This document shows, piece after piece, positions 1 through 12,500 of a stretch of 64,000 bases of DNA (position 1 is its first letter; each line of letters begins with the position of its first letter). Both the position numbers and the translations under genes were made by a program. A model generated the notes under the pieces. It saw nothing but the letters and a program-made list of their open reading frames with translations. It was not told the DNA's origin and did not search any database. The stretch is from Benincasa hispida (lineage: Eukaryota > Streptophyta > Magnoliopsida > Cucurbitales > Cucurbitaceae), in assembly GCF_009727055.1 (NCBI RefSeq), contig NC_052356.1, positions 4,872,694 through 4,936,693 of the forward strand. Direction: 5' to 3'.

Positions 1-666
1 CGGGTTAAAGGTTGAAAATCGTTTTCAATTTAGAAATAATTCATTTGTGCATTCGATATCCCGCATCCAAAAAGAAACCGTGAAAGATTGATCTTCGAGA
101 GCCTATACGATAGATTTTCTTTCGTCTAAACGATCATCTAGTTCACGAGTTCCCTAAACGATCGTATACCATTTTCCTGAATGATCGTCTAGTTTTTTCT
201 AAACGATCGTGTAGTTTTACTATACAATAAGCATCCCCGCTATACGATAGCAAAGTTCTTCTTGTGTGCACTTGTCATCTACACGAAATCCTCTCCTCTG
301 TCTTCTACCAAACTCACCAGAGCCCACTCTCTGGGTTTTTGACACCGAGGATACTCGAGTTTCCCTTGTGGTGGTGCTGTCCTTAAAGGCTTGTTCGTGT
401 ACGTTCGGATCGTGTAGTAATAGACGAGAGACTCGCCGGGTGCTGGTAGATCGATGGAGTTTTCCGCTGCTGTGGGTTTATATAATCGAAGATCATCTTC
501 CTCTGGTATGAACCCTTTCTCTATGCTTTGTCGTATTCTGAGCATGCTATTGTTGAGTTTATTATGCATAACTATTAGTATAGAATGTATATCGTTTATA
601 TTCCAGTCACGATGAAATCAGAGCGATCTAAACCCACTCATGGAATTCTCATTTTGAGATCTTGCA
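1..666 (+). mobile_element. LTR copy C1, 3' part (solo-LTR family TGTTGGGG..)
   Basis: This is the 3' portion of an LTR whose 5' part lies beyond the window. It matches the 3' thirds of the better preserved copies at 46436-48634, 53125-55218 and 57481-59607 in order: a cluster of CGATCGT motifs (about 113-236), a stretch containing 'accaaactcaccagagccc', a 'caccgaggatac' segment and a downstream T-rich segment. The end is set at the CA at 665-666 by alignment with the other copies. The following ATTCT would be the target-site copy, but its partner is outside the window. Short ORFs in both frames here are not genes, because the same frames are not kept in other copies. Confidence 0.7.
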
Positions 667-2245
667 ATTCTGACAATCACGGCGTGATGGTCCTTTTCTG
701 AATCTCTGCTGCTAACGGTGTGGTAGGTGAAATGTTAACATCATCTTTTGATTCTCCCGAGATTTGCGTTAATGTTTCCATTCCACTAACCTTGCGTTCA
801 TCTTGCTATTATGGTTATCATCATGTAACTGCAATCTTGCGATGACCACATTCGCTTGATGACCGCAACTTCTACGCGATGACCGCAATCGTTTGACGAT
901 CACAACTCCTATGCGATGGACGCATGCGATTGATTACCGCAACACCCATACGTTGAACGTATGGGTTCGCCTTTGCGATGGAGAAATTCTCCACATGTGA
1001 TTGTTTATGCAATAGCCCGGCTTCTGCGTATGCCTATACTTCTTGCGTTAGCTACAAAGATAGACAATTAAACGTATAATAACACATAATAATGGGTTAG
1101 TCGAGATTCTTCATGCTGAACGATGCAACCTCATTTTCTTATGAATTCTTAACATAATTGCCGCATATTCTGCTTAACAGCCCTCATAATTCTAAATAAA
1201 AAGCCTAAGATGACGTGCATTTCTGCCAGTCATCAATAACTGACTAAACTTTTTAGCCACAAGATCCACCATCCGTTATCTGTCAGGCATTCCACTAAAG
1301 ACCAACAACTAAACTCTTCTTACCGCATATATATTTCTGTGTCCATCAGATATAACCAATCATGAATATGATGACCCTTCACAAATGCTTGTAAGTACAA
1401 CTAGGCCAAATTATCGTTTGCCCCTGTAATTACATCTCACTCCTTAAGTACCATTGATTCCTCTAATGAACAATACAACATAGTCTAACTATGTGTGAAC
1501 ACCTCTCGGGCCAAGAGAAGGTGTGTGGCGCAACATCGTTCAAGCCCCAGAAATAGCCCCTAAGGGAGCTATCTATCTATTTACCCTTACCTTGGGGAAG
1601 GAGTGAATTCCATCTTGTGTAGCTGAATTCCCAACTCCCAAATCAGATAAATCCCCAAAATGGTAGGTTGGAATCGGCGACTTGGCCACTCGCACCCATA
1701 CAAATCAAAGAACCGCCCTCCATGGCAGGAGTTCCCAACTCATTCAGGATTAAGGTCATGTTACCTATGGTCATCCTAGTAAAGTGAAGTCTCTGTCATG
1801 AACGGTGTTATGTAACGAGACGTTAACACTTCGTGGTCAGGTCTTATATAGACTCTTTGTATTAGACGCCCCCGCTCGCATGTCCCCAACACGAATAATC
1901 AGGATCAGATCATCTATGACAAGTCATAACACTTGTGACCATTCTACAAAGCGGGCCGCATCCGTAGCATTACTAGGATAAGCTTTCCCTCCTATATTCA
2001 TATACTACAGACCATTTTGGTTATCACTCAAGACATGATCCACTTGTATGTCACCACATATATGCTTGAGTCACATACAGATAACAAGAGATTTTATGTT
2101 TATTGGTTTGTGGTAAAGTAAATAAAACAAGCAATTGAACAAAATACAAAATGTGAAGTAAATATCATATATTATACAACACAAGTGCTCGTACAATCTG
2201 TTTACAAACTACAGGACACGAGACTTTAGGGCATCAACCCCAACA
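667..2245 (-). mobile_element. LTR copy C2, minus orientation
   Basis: Read on the minus strand it starts TGTTGGGGTTGATGCC at 2245 and continues through the same landmarks as the other copies: the 'gtttgtaaacag' segment, a conserved middle, and the 'cattccactaaagacc' block near 1290-1310. Its right end abuts the gag-pol remnant at 2246 exactly, so it looks like an insertion into that element, with TCAAT as the right flank. The inner part at 838-1030 carries a different short motif array from the other copies. Copy C1 appears to be inserted in its distal part, as seen more clearly in the 46-51 kb stack. The 667-1080 part is assigned by position only. Confidence 0.55.
838..1030 (+). repeat. Degenerate GCGATGACCGCAA motif array
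   Basis: Several imperfect copies of a short motif (GCGATGACCGCAAC, CGATGACCACA, GCGATGGACGCA) are spaced by roughly 20-35 bases. The array lies where other members of this LTR family carry clusters of CGATCGT. A function is not visible. Confidence 0.5.
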
Positions 2246-2261
2246 TCAATAACCAATAAAT

Positions 2262-3136
2262 CTAATTTTCCTTGTCTTTCTTTTTCAGCTTTCTTCTCGG
2301 TAAGATATTTAGGGTAACTTCTTTTCTAATGTCCATTTTCGTTGCAGTGGAAATATTTTCCTTTGGCAACTTCCTTTTTGCCTTTCTGTGCAGCTGGAGC
2401 TTTCCCTCTCCCAGTTTCCTTCTTCTTCTTTTGAATACCTCTATTCTTGGAGAAAGAAGGGCCAAATTTATTCCCAGAAGACGATTCTTTCTGAGGTTTC
2501 CTCTTTGAGGTGGAAGCAACATCTACTTTTGCCTCTGAATCTTTATTTTTCAATAAAAATTCATAAATCTGGAGTTCAATGAGAAGAGTCATCAAGTTAT
2601 ACTCAATCTTATTCATCATTGCATTCATTTTGAATTGAAAAAAGCTCTTCGAAAGAGACAGCATGATGAATCCAACTTGACTCTTCTCATTTATGACAGC
2701 TTCATTCACATCTGCAACATTGAAGTAAACCATCATGTTCAAAACATGTTCCCTTACGAGGTTCCTTCCTTTATTCTGCAGTTGCAAACGAATTTAATTG
2801 CGTCATGCATGGCAGATGTGGATAGTTGTCCAAACAGGCCCTACACAGAGTCCATGATCTCTCTTGCAGTAGCTAACATCTCTATTTCTTAGACAGTACA
2901 TCAGATATACTGGCTACAATATAAACTCGAGCCTTCTCATTAGCTTTGACCCATCTGTCATATGTATCCCGAACTGTTCGATTTGCATTGGGACCAGGGG
3001 ATAGAGGACATTTCTCTATTAAAACAAATCGAAGATCATCTATTGCTAGTATCCTATTAATATTCGATTTCCAAGTTTCGTAATTATTGCCGTTAAGTTT
3101 TTCATAAGCTAGCATTTGTATAATGGATGATGACAT
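2262..3136 (-). pseudogene. copia-type gag remnant with truncated pol
   Basis: This is a nucleocapsid/capsid-like gag of a plant Ty1/copia element. The conserved start is the ATG at 3136; a longer frame begins at 3154. Visible features are the N-terminal 'YEKLNGNNYETWKSNINRIL' type segment, 'NRTVRDTYDRWVKANEKARV' (UBN2-type gag), a second block at 2787-2326 containing 'VREHVLNMMVYFNVADV', a lysine-rich linker, and the first half of a zinc knuckle (HCNENGH). The two blocks are in different frames and separated by stops, so the gene is broken. After the zinc knuckle the reading continues in another frame until it is cut off at 2246 by LTR copy C2. No protease, integrase or RT sequence is in the window for this element. 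Its upstream LTR is at 5070-6883. Confidence 0.8.
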
Positions 3137-3154
3137 TGCTGAAAAAGTTAACAA

Positions 3155-5055
3155 GTTTATTAGAGAATTGATTTCAACTCTTTTTAATCCAATTTATTTA
3201 GCAAAAATAATGTACCCATTCTCATTATTATTTTGCTACGATACTTTAGTGAGGCAGAATAGCACCCACCGAAGGGCAGTTGACTACTCCTTCACTGAAT
3301 CAAGACATTCTTGACTAAATATTAATACCAGAATAACTCTTATCCTTATAGTACTTATTTACTGTTTATTTGGTCAAGATCTTTACTAACACTTAGTAAG
3401 TCTTGTAAGTGTATACCTGCCACTTTCGAATTACAGAGATTAGAAAAAATGGACCTAAGCAACCCTATCCATTTATGGAGTTCACAGTGTTCCGAATTCT
3501 ACTTTACAACCCTGCAAAGGGATAGTCGTTGCTAAATGACTAGCAAAGGGTCACATAAAGCCAACTAGCAGGCGTAACATAGGAATCTCACGGTGTGATC
3601 TAATGGAAGAGACTGTAGGATGTGTTGACACACACCCTTCACCCACTTACTATGAACTACTTCCCCTATTCACCTTGTTATTGACCTATGTAAACACTTT
3701 CCGAAGGGAGGTTGCCGCTAATAGTAACTTGAAGCCGAGCATGGATCTCATGGTGTGAACTCTTAGGGACGTGAGAGCTAGAAATAATATATCTCATATA
3801 CTATTAATCTCCCACTGCATTGTTCTATAAAAGATTGGGTATTTACTTGGTTATTAACCGGCTAATATTTAACAACCTAAGTCTATGTGATTTTTCCTAG
3901 TATAACTCTTATACCGGGATTAACCTATGATGTCTAGGTGATAAACCAATTTTATTACCTTACACCACTCATGCATGCTCATAAAACTAGAGTTATTGAC
4001 TTAGATGCCAGTTTGATCTCTAGGTAGGAGGTGTTCCGTAAACCGTCAACTTAAGTATCCCCAATCTTAGACAAGATCTCCCCAGGTAAGTAAACAACTC
4101 TTGTTTTACAAGTAATCGACCTATTCTAACTCTTAAAAAGGCAATTGAATTGCACCGGTTAACCCTAGGTGAGCATGCATCTTATCTTTGTTATAGATTT
4201 TAAAAATCTAGGTTATTTTATAACAATTATAAAATAAATTACAACATTTATAACCCTAGAACATTCATCTATAACATGCTTCCTTAAATAAACATGCTTT
4301 AATATAATACTTATATTAAAATCTAGCATGCATACTATACATTATAACACTTATAACATACAACAAATGCATGTCACATGCTTATCCTATGGTGGTATTT
4401 TTAAAAAACTATATGACATACTTTATGCACACGTAATTAATACACTCGAACCGGCTTCAAACACTTTGAACCCACTCGAATCGACCAACAACCGCACGAA
4501 TCGGCTTGAAAACACCAAAAACCAGGTTGAACCGGTCCAGACCATCTAGACTGGCTAGTCAACGCATGTCGACGCGGTCAATGGGTGGGAGCGCATGGGT
4601 TGAAGCTTCAGGCGGGTCGGGTCGTTGACGGAAGGCAAGCGTGCGGGGTGCTCAAGGAACCGAGTCGGGCTCTGAACAAATCGGATGCTGGCGACTGGTG
4701 CGCGCGGGGAACGCCACCTAATCGGGTCGGATCGCACTGCGGGTCAGGTCTCCGGGTCTGGAACAACAAAAACAAGTATAAGAGCTACCAAACATGTCTG
4801 CACTAATTTCTTCTCCAAAAATGAAGTTGCCTCTTTTCCAGAACCGAGCAATTACAACCTAATAACGACTCTAATGACTAGAAAATTTACAAACCCTTTG
4901 CCACACATTAAAGCTCATATACATGTGAGTAATTACAAATTTCAACAAGAAATTAAATGAAAACAAAGTCAAAACCGTAATGTATCCACTTTAGTCAACC
5001 AAACATTCATCACATGAATAACACCCACCAAAATGCAATAGAATGTTATAAGCAT
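3155..5055 (-). other. Long 5' leader of the copia-like element
   Basis: About 1.9 kb lies between the primer binding site and gag. I see no gene in it. It holds a GC-rich patch at about 4555-4760 amid AT-rich sequence and a run of 'cgaaccggc'-like words at 4445-4550. ORFs in the GC-rich patch look accidental. The assignment as leader rests on position between a recognised primer site and gag on the same strand. Confidence 0.5.
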
Positions 5056-5067
5056 GCTCTGACACCA
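5056..5067 (-). other. Primer binding site (initiator-Met tRNA type)
   Basis: On the minus strand this reads TGGTGTCAGAGC, two bases after the LTR end. It is one base from the common Ty1/copia primer site TGGTATCAGAGC, complementary to the 3' end of initiator tRNA-Met. Confidence 0.75.
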
Positions 5068-5069
5068 TT

Positions 5070-6883
5070 TGATGGATCTAAAACGAAGCATGCACAGTAG
5101 AAGTGATGAAATCGACAACATTCTAAATACATTAAAATAAGAATAAGTATGCAAAGGGTTAGAGAATATAACCTTTGAAGACTCCACCGCAATCTTCCTC
5201 TCCCGAGCTTGATCGACACCATAACATTAAATCCCACTATTCTCCGATTGAAGAACATGGTTGTGGGACCGATATGTTAGTGAAAATATGGGAATTTCAC
5301 TATATTAAGTTGGAGAGTAAAAAGAATTTGGTGGAAGAATTTAAGTTAATTGTCCAGGAAGCATTAGTCTTGCAAAATTAAAAAAACGAAGTGTTTTGTA
5401 GAGAAAACACATGCAAAATCTCATTTGCATGTCTTCCACCTCAAACTCTATTAGCAAGTAATCTCTAGGTATCAAGCTTGGTAAATGCCACTCCAAAGTC
5501 CACTTAGTTAGTGGGAAAATCCAACAATTGAATTTTTCCACTAACTAATTTTTTAATTAACAAAATAAAATACAATTTTCAAAATTTGAAAATTATTTAA
5601 TTAAAAAAATTTCAATTAAATAAAAATAAAAAAATTTAATATCACATATTAAATTGTTTAAGACACCTAGCTTTGATTAATCACATTAATCAAGTTTTAA
5701 AAATATGTTCATGTAATGATCAAGTATACTCTAAAAAATAATTAATAAATTAATTATTTAATTGTAAATTATATCTCATATAAAATATAATTCTCCCTTA
5801 AGACCGAATTTGAACATTTCAAATTCTCACTTCACCTAGTTCTTCAATTTTGTCTGTATTGAGTTAGCAATGAGACTCGATAGACCTACAGATCATGGGC
5901 TCCAACGATCCGAGACTAACCAGTTAAACTCCTTAACCTAGTTAATCAACATTCACTAACTAATAGGACTGTCTACTACATCCTGTAGTTGCAGTCCCCT
6001 CACTGTAGATATATTATGTGTCCATTTGATATAACCGTCATCAATAAGTTGATCCTTCATAGGTTCTTCGTAACCTCAGGTAGGTCAAATACCGAAATAC
6101 CCCTGAGTTACATCTTTTCTCCTTAAGTACCATTGTCCCTCTAATGAACAATTGATTTAGGATCATAATCACTAAATCCATTCCCTCTCAGGACAACGAG
6201 AGGATGGGTCCCCTTGTTCAAGACCCGAGATCAACTCTTAAAGAAACAACCTTTCTACTATCCTTAAAATGGGTAGGAGTGAATTCCATCTTGCAAATTC
6301 TATGTCCCCAGCCATTTACCCGGTCTTATCCCTGAAATGGGAGGCATATTGAGTAACGACGCTGGACTTACCCTCACTTATGCAGATCAGGGGCAATCAC
6401 GTATCAACAGGAGTTCATAGACAGCTCAGGATTCAGACCAAGTTATCTAGGTCATCAAGAAGTGAAATTAATCAGTGTTAATAGTAAACACTGTTAATAC
6501 GTAACAGTAATTATTTCGTGGTCTATCTTACACAATCTCATCGTGTAGAACACCCCTGCTCACGTGACTCTACATGAACGAACTGATCACATCGTTTATG
6601 ACACTTTACAATATTTGTAACAATCATAAAGCGTGTCGTATTCGATAGTAACTCCAGAAATAGGTACCCAATCTAATCCAAGTCCTATAGACAGTTTAGG
6701 CTATTTTACTTGAACTTGATCAAGTTTATGCCTCCACATAAAGTCCAAGTATTCATGACGATGCCAAAGGTTCGTAGTTTATTGGATTTAGAGTTATTAA
6801 ACAATCAACAACACTTGTCTGAATAAACTTCGTATATATTTACTGTTTACAAAACTATGAGTTTTTGGACATACAACCCAACA
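5070..6883 (-). mobile_element. 5' LTR of the copia-like element (copy C3)
   Basis: On the minus strand it begins TGTTGGGTTGTATGTCC at 6883 and ends GATCCATCA at 5070, a 1,814-base LTR with TG..CA ends directly followed by the primer site. Its middle (5860-6560) resembles the TGTTGGGG family in landmark order ('cattcactaac', 'taatgaacaat', 'gggagtgaattccatcttg'), so it is a diverged relative of the solo LTRs. The flank at 6884 is AAAAC; the other element end is outside the window. Confidence 0.75.
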
Positions 6884-9581
6884 AAAACATCATCACTCGA
6901 GGGGGCATCCTAGCCCTTTAATAGATCCACCTCTGACAATATGACTCCAACTTGATTCCTGAGCTTGCAAGAAAGACTTCCTCCCAATGAATATGTCTCG
7001 AGAGATTTCCCTACCATGGAATGTTCTGCCACTAAGGAAACACATCTCCAAGGAATACCTTGCACCATCCACAAACAATCCCTTATATAGGCGTAAATAA
7101 GGATGTGGTTGAAGAGAATAATGGGGTGAGTGGGCTAGTAGGGTTGGATTGATAAAATGCCTGTTAAGAAACCCTTGAGTGTCTAATTTAAGAACCATGT
7201 TGAACAATAAGACCCAAAGAACTCAACCTCAAAAGGCCTAAAAACAAAGTGATCGCAACCCCTAAGATAAGCTAGACAACATATTACTCGGACAAAACTT
7301 TGAAATTGTTGGGCTTCATTTTTGTTTGTAAGCTCAAATTGAAGGAGAATTCAGATCCAATTGAAGGTTGAGGTAGGTGCCAAAAGTGGTTGTCAGATGG
7401 CCACGTTGCTGAAGTGTTGAGACACATGAGTGGAGCTGGTTTTCAGATCTGATTGGGTTTCAATTGCTTCTAAAATTAGAAATGTAAAATCTCTCTCTCT
7501 TTCTAAGCTTCAGTTTCTCTCACTCTTTCTCACACTTTGTAGTTTTATGGATTTAATTTTGTAGGTAAAGAAGAATCGATACATGCATGATATTATAAGG
7601 AAGGAGAAGAAGAAGATGAACAAAAAGATGTAATGTGGTTTGACAAAATTTGAAGCCTACATCCATGGGAAGGAGAATTTCTCTTGAAGGCTTTTAAAGA
7701 TGAGTTCTCTCTACAAATTTCACTCACTTAACTCTCTTTACAAAGTAGATCTCTTTTTATAGTGAAGATCCGTTACAATATGGGAGTTAGTTATGAAAAT
7801 ATAGCCATTGGAAATCATTTCTTCAAAAACTCCCATCAACCCTTGATCTTCAAAGCACTCTACAAGAGTAAGACATATCAATCCTCACTTGAATGCTCCA
7901 AATATTCATGCGTTCTATCTCAAGAATGCATAAGAAACAAAGTTTAAAAAACTTTCAAAATTTAAAATCCAAGATTTTACATTTCCAAATCTTCACTCTC
8001 TCTCTCTAATGTGAAAAATACAACATTATTTATACTAGATGAAAAGACACTATGAAAGGATACAACCTTTCACCTATATTGTCTAAATTCACCTAACATC
8101 CCTTTACCTACTTTCATAAATGCAAATACATAAAAATTAAATTGGTACATTACTAACTTTTAGGTAACTATCAATGCTTATTCACTACTTGAATAATTAA
8201 CCATGATCTTGGATAATTATCCAACTCTGATTAAACCACATATTTGTACACCCCAAATGGTCATCCAGCCAGTGAAGACAATTTGGTGCCAAAGATTGCA
8301 TCTCCTCACCCATTACTTGGAGCATGCCCACATCGCCTGTGCGTCTGGTTGGCATTGCGTGTCCCAGTGCCGTTCACCATGAGCGTTACTACGTCCATCT
8401 GACATTTGCCTTTTCCGTGCCCATGCCAGTTTGCGTTTGTACATATCTGACTTGTTACAAGCTTTTATGCTTTGCACACTCATTGCGCCGCATGCCTCGC
8501 TCTTCATCGGTGTGTTACTCATACACAATACCCGACATTGGTTGTTGCAAGGCTCCCATACCGACCATGTTAGTGCTCAAGAACTAGGGCCTTGATATGG
8601 GTTCTTAAAGTAACCCGTTCACCCTTCAGTTTATGGCTCTTTTAAGGTTTGGTTCATGTAATTTTAATCTTTATATTTGTCCAAATCTAATTAGTATACT
8701 TTCAATAAATCTTAAATTTAAATATTTAATATTATCTTTTTTTATTAAACATAATAATAATAATAATAATATACATACATGCATTCTTGAGATTTATCCA
8801 ATGTAAAAGAGCTGAAATTGAGCATTTATGAGTCTTGTTTATATGGATGATCCATTCATAGATGCTTTTATGATTGATGACGCGCGCTCCGCAAATGTAT
8901 GAAGTCTAATGCGATCGCCATTTCACAATTTCATTTTTCGATTGTGTCGTCCCCATTTTTTCTCATAGTTTGTTGTGTTTTTTAGTGTGAAAAATGAGAA
9001 GTCTCACTATTACGATAGACATGACATATATTACAAAATGCGATAATATACTTTGACATAAAGAAAAGATTAAAATTTCAGATGTTTTTGGAGGAAAGTC
9101 ATTAATAAAAAAAGGTACTTGTGGAAAGATGACCATACAAAAATCTCTTTAAAATATATGAATTAAAATGGAATAAAATTATACTTTAAGTTTTTAACCT
9201 AAAAAATAAATAGAAGACCCCAATCTATTAAGAAATAGAAAATTGAAGATCCCAAGATTCACCGAATCAGAAACGAAGCATAAACCTCAGGAATTTCACA
9301 AACCGTAAACTACCTCTCGTTAACCAACAACAAAGCTAAGCATCATTTTTTCTTTCTTTCTTTTTTTTCTTTTTTTTTTTTTAAAAAAATAAAAAAATAA
9401 TTTAATTTATTCATTAAAATATCCACATTATCCATTAGAAATTTATTTAATATAAAAATATACACTTATTTTCTTTTCTTCTTTTGAAGCTCCCGGTTCC
9501 TCCACCTACCAACACAAAAAAAAAAAAAAACCTCAAAGCCTTCTTTAATGTTCACAACCAGAGAGCTCGGATCGCTCTCCA
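6884..9581. other. Intergenic, no recognised gene; upstream region of the Mg transporter
   Basis: I recognise no gene. There is an open frame at 7207-6893 (-) with no family I can name, CT-rich runs near 7488 and 7990, an (AAT)n run at 8747-8771, and a GC-richer patch at 8260-8600 that looks like old retroelement DNA. The last 200 bases are T-rich and precede the MRS2-11 start. An AT-rich TTTAATATAAAAATA near 9446 could serve as a core promoter, but this is weak. Confidence 0.4.
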
Positions 9582-12500
9582 ATGGCACTATCTCTATCCT
9601 TACAACTCATCCGATTCCCTCCTCAAGCACTATCCTCATCCTCTCACCATCTTCTCATCTCTGACCTCGGCTCCGTCTCGCGCTTCTTCCGATCTCCATG
9701 TCTTTCCTCTTTGGCTCCGTCGCGGAACTTCACGATGAAGTTATCTTCCAGAACCAAGTGTTTCTCCATGTCCACCGAGGAGGAACAGTGGAGTGAATCG
9801 GAAGCGTTGGTGTCCGATGTGGACGAAGGGGGAGATCTTGCGGACGATATGGATATTGGTGTTCGGGATGACAGCTCTGTGGCCACTGCTGCTTCCGCGC
9901 AGAGGATTTCTTCCTCTTCACCGAGTGATTATCTGTCGCTTGCGATTCGAGAGCAGGTTTATGAGGTCTGTTGCTATAAAGCATTTTTTTAAAACTTGAA
10001 TTCGGATGTGTTTGCTGATAGTTTTAGTTGCCGCTAGCGAATTTATTTTTTGTTCTTGTCTTTCTTTTTTGGTGTTAGACCGAAGTAGGAAATTTGAACA
10101 TACCGAAAATTTCAATCAAGTTTAGAGAGCCTGTTCAAATACCAAACTAATTATTGATTCTTCAGGAAGATTAGCTGAGGAATGTAGAGTCTGCCAATGC
10201 CTAATCGTCGTTAGTTGCTGATTGGGGCCATTTTTTTTTGTTGATATTGAAGAACGTTTAAGAGTAATAGTAACGCTTCCTCGCATATGATGTTAGGTTG
10301 CAAAAGGGTTAATTTAAAAAGTTGAAACAGTTGTCAGTGCTTCTATACTATAGTAATTTAGCTTTTCCAAAAAAAAAAAAAAAAATCCTATAGTAATTTA
10401 TGTTTTCTAAATTGATTTTTAAACATAAAATGCATTAGCAACATACAACCTTTTTTTAGTTAAAAGGATAGGAGATTCGAATATCTGACCTTTTGATCAA
10501 AGAAATGATGTAAAGTTATGCTTATAGTTGAACTGTGTTAGGTTGGTGCTCATACACCAACATTTGATTAGTTAGAGGATAAATCATATAAAATATGCAT
10601 AGTATAAATTATAGCCCTGTCAAAGAAATGATACAAAATTATGACTTTTGAGGGGCTCAAGCTCAACTCCTGGTATTCACTCTTCTTTGAGGTCACAATT
10701 TATTATTATTAGTTTTGGATATGACAAAAAATTCTGTTTGAAGAGCAGAATATTTACAAAATTTCAGCTTAAGTTAAAATCTTGTGTTTTAATCCTTCCA
10801 CTGATTGGAGTTAATGGTTTGGAGCTAGTTATCGTTTTGATTCCTCAATCAATTCTTTCCTGATAAAGACATATCTGCGGGTTTCTCTCTTAGATAAAGG
10901 GAAGTTCTTACTCTCAATGCTCATCTATATTGACAACTTAGGTGTTAGAGGTTAAAGCTGATGGAACCGTATCTACCAGGAAGGTTAACAGACGGCAACT
11001 ATTGAAGTCAAGTGGTGAGTAAATACTACCAGAAATTTCAGCCTCTCATTTCAATGCTTAGTTTTTGGATGTATACCGTTGAAAACTTTTAGTCTGCATT
11101 GACTTATGTATACTTTCTTTCTGGAATCAATTACTGCTGGATATCTCACGGTTGGTTTTTTGGATTCCCTGGTAGATAACCGTTGGATGACAAATAGTAT
11201 GACTACATACTTCTTGTTAAGAAACTATGTATTTTCCTTTTATTATTTTCTTCTTGTGGATATATATTTTTTTTTAAATTATCAGGGCTTCGTCCACGTG
11301 ATATCCGAAGTGTTGATCCATCTTTATTTTTGACAAACTCAATGCCTACATTACTGGTATATTGATTTTCACCTTTTTAATTCCCGGTCGTTTTCTTTTA
11401 TATTATAAGCTTTTTATGTTGAAGAATTAGCATTTGGGATAAACATATGTAATTAAGAATTTGAAGTCTATAAATGATACTCAGCAATAATTTTCTGTGT
11501 GGTTCACATACCAGGTCCGCGAACATGCTATTTTGCTTAATCTGGGATCGTTGCGAGCAATAGCTATGCAGGATTGTGTCCTCATATTCGATTATAACCG
11601 GTATCCATCTGACTTGAAAATGGTGCCATATTTATTTCTCATACAAAATTTCTACGTTGCAATTCTTTTTGCATGATGGTGATCATCTTCAGTCCAGGAG
11701 GACAAGCTTTTATTGAATCATTGTTGCCTCGATTGAACCCAAAAAACATGAATGGAGTGCCAGCAATGCCATTTGAACTCGAGGTTAGTAATTCTTGTTA
11801 ATATATGTATTTTTGCATCATATAAATAGAGTTGGCAGGTGAATGCAAAATTAGCTTACAGACTGCGATACCTCTGTACATCAAGATGTTTCCTAATGAG
11901 AATTTGGTCCCCAGGAAGCTCACCCCTAGAAGCAATGAAAAATTACCACTAACTGCCTTTAGCATTCTTATATCATTCTGCGAGTCCCAATGGAAATTGC
12001 TGAGAAGATCAGATAATTATTGTTAGCAGATAAGTGAGATCAGCTTCTGGATTGGGTTTTGTTCATATATTCTGACCACAAAGATTTTCAAATTAAAATC
12101 TGGTCTTGAGAAGATTGTATGGAGGATTGGTTCAGGGTGTGTATTTACATCAAAGTCGGCTTTCCACTCTTTATTCCCTCAGGGTGTTGAGTCCAAGAGC
12201 TGGCTGAATATGATTGAAGGCCCCCACCCCTAAATCGCTCAAGGTGTTTTTGTGGACAGTTTTGTATAGGGGCTTGAATACTGCTGTGAAGTTGCTAAGG
12301 AAATTCCCCTACTAGATCCAGTCCCCCTTGGGTTTCTGTATTTGTTTCCAAGGAGAAGAAACAATTGATCATTTGTTTCTACATGTCCTTCTGTAATAAG
12401 GGGTTGGCGGTTTATTTTAAATGAACTTGGGATATAGGGTTCTGGGATTGCGTGAAAAGGCTATGGTTTGGAGAATGTGGAAAGGAAAAGCCCATAGGAT

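Noticed and set aside
4555..4960. Frames in the GC-rich patch upstream of gag
   Set aside because: No family similarity; consistent with a retroelement leader.
6893..7207. 104-codon minus-strand frame
   Set aside because: I could not place it in any family; a weak resemblance to LINE protein was not convincing enough to call.
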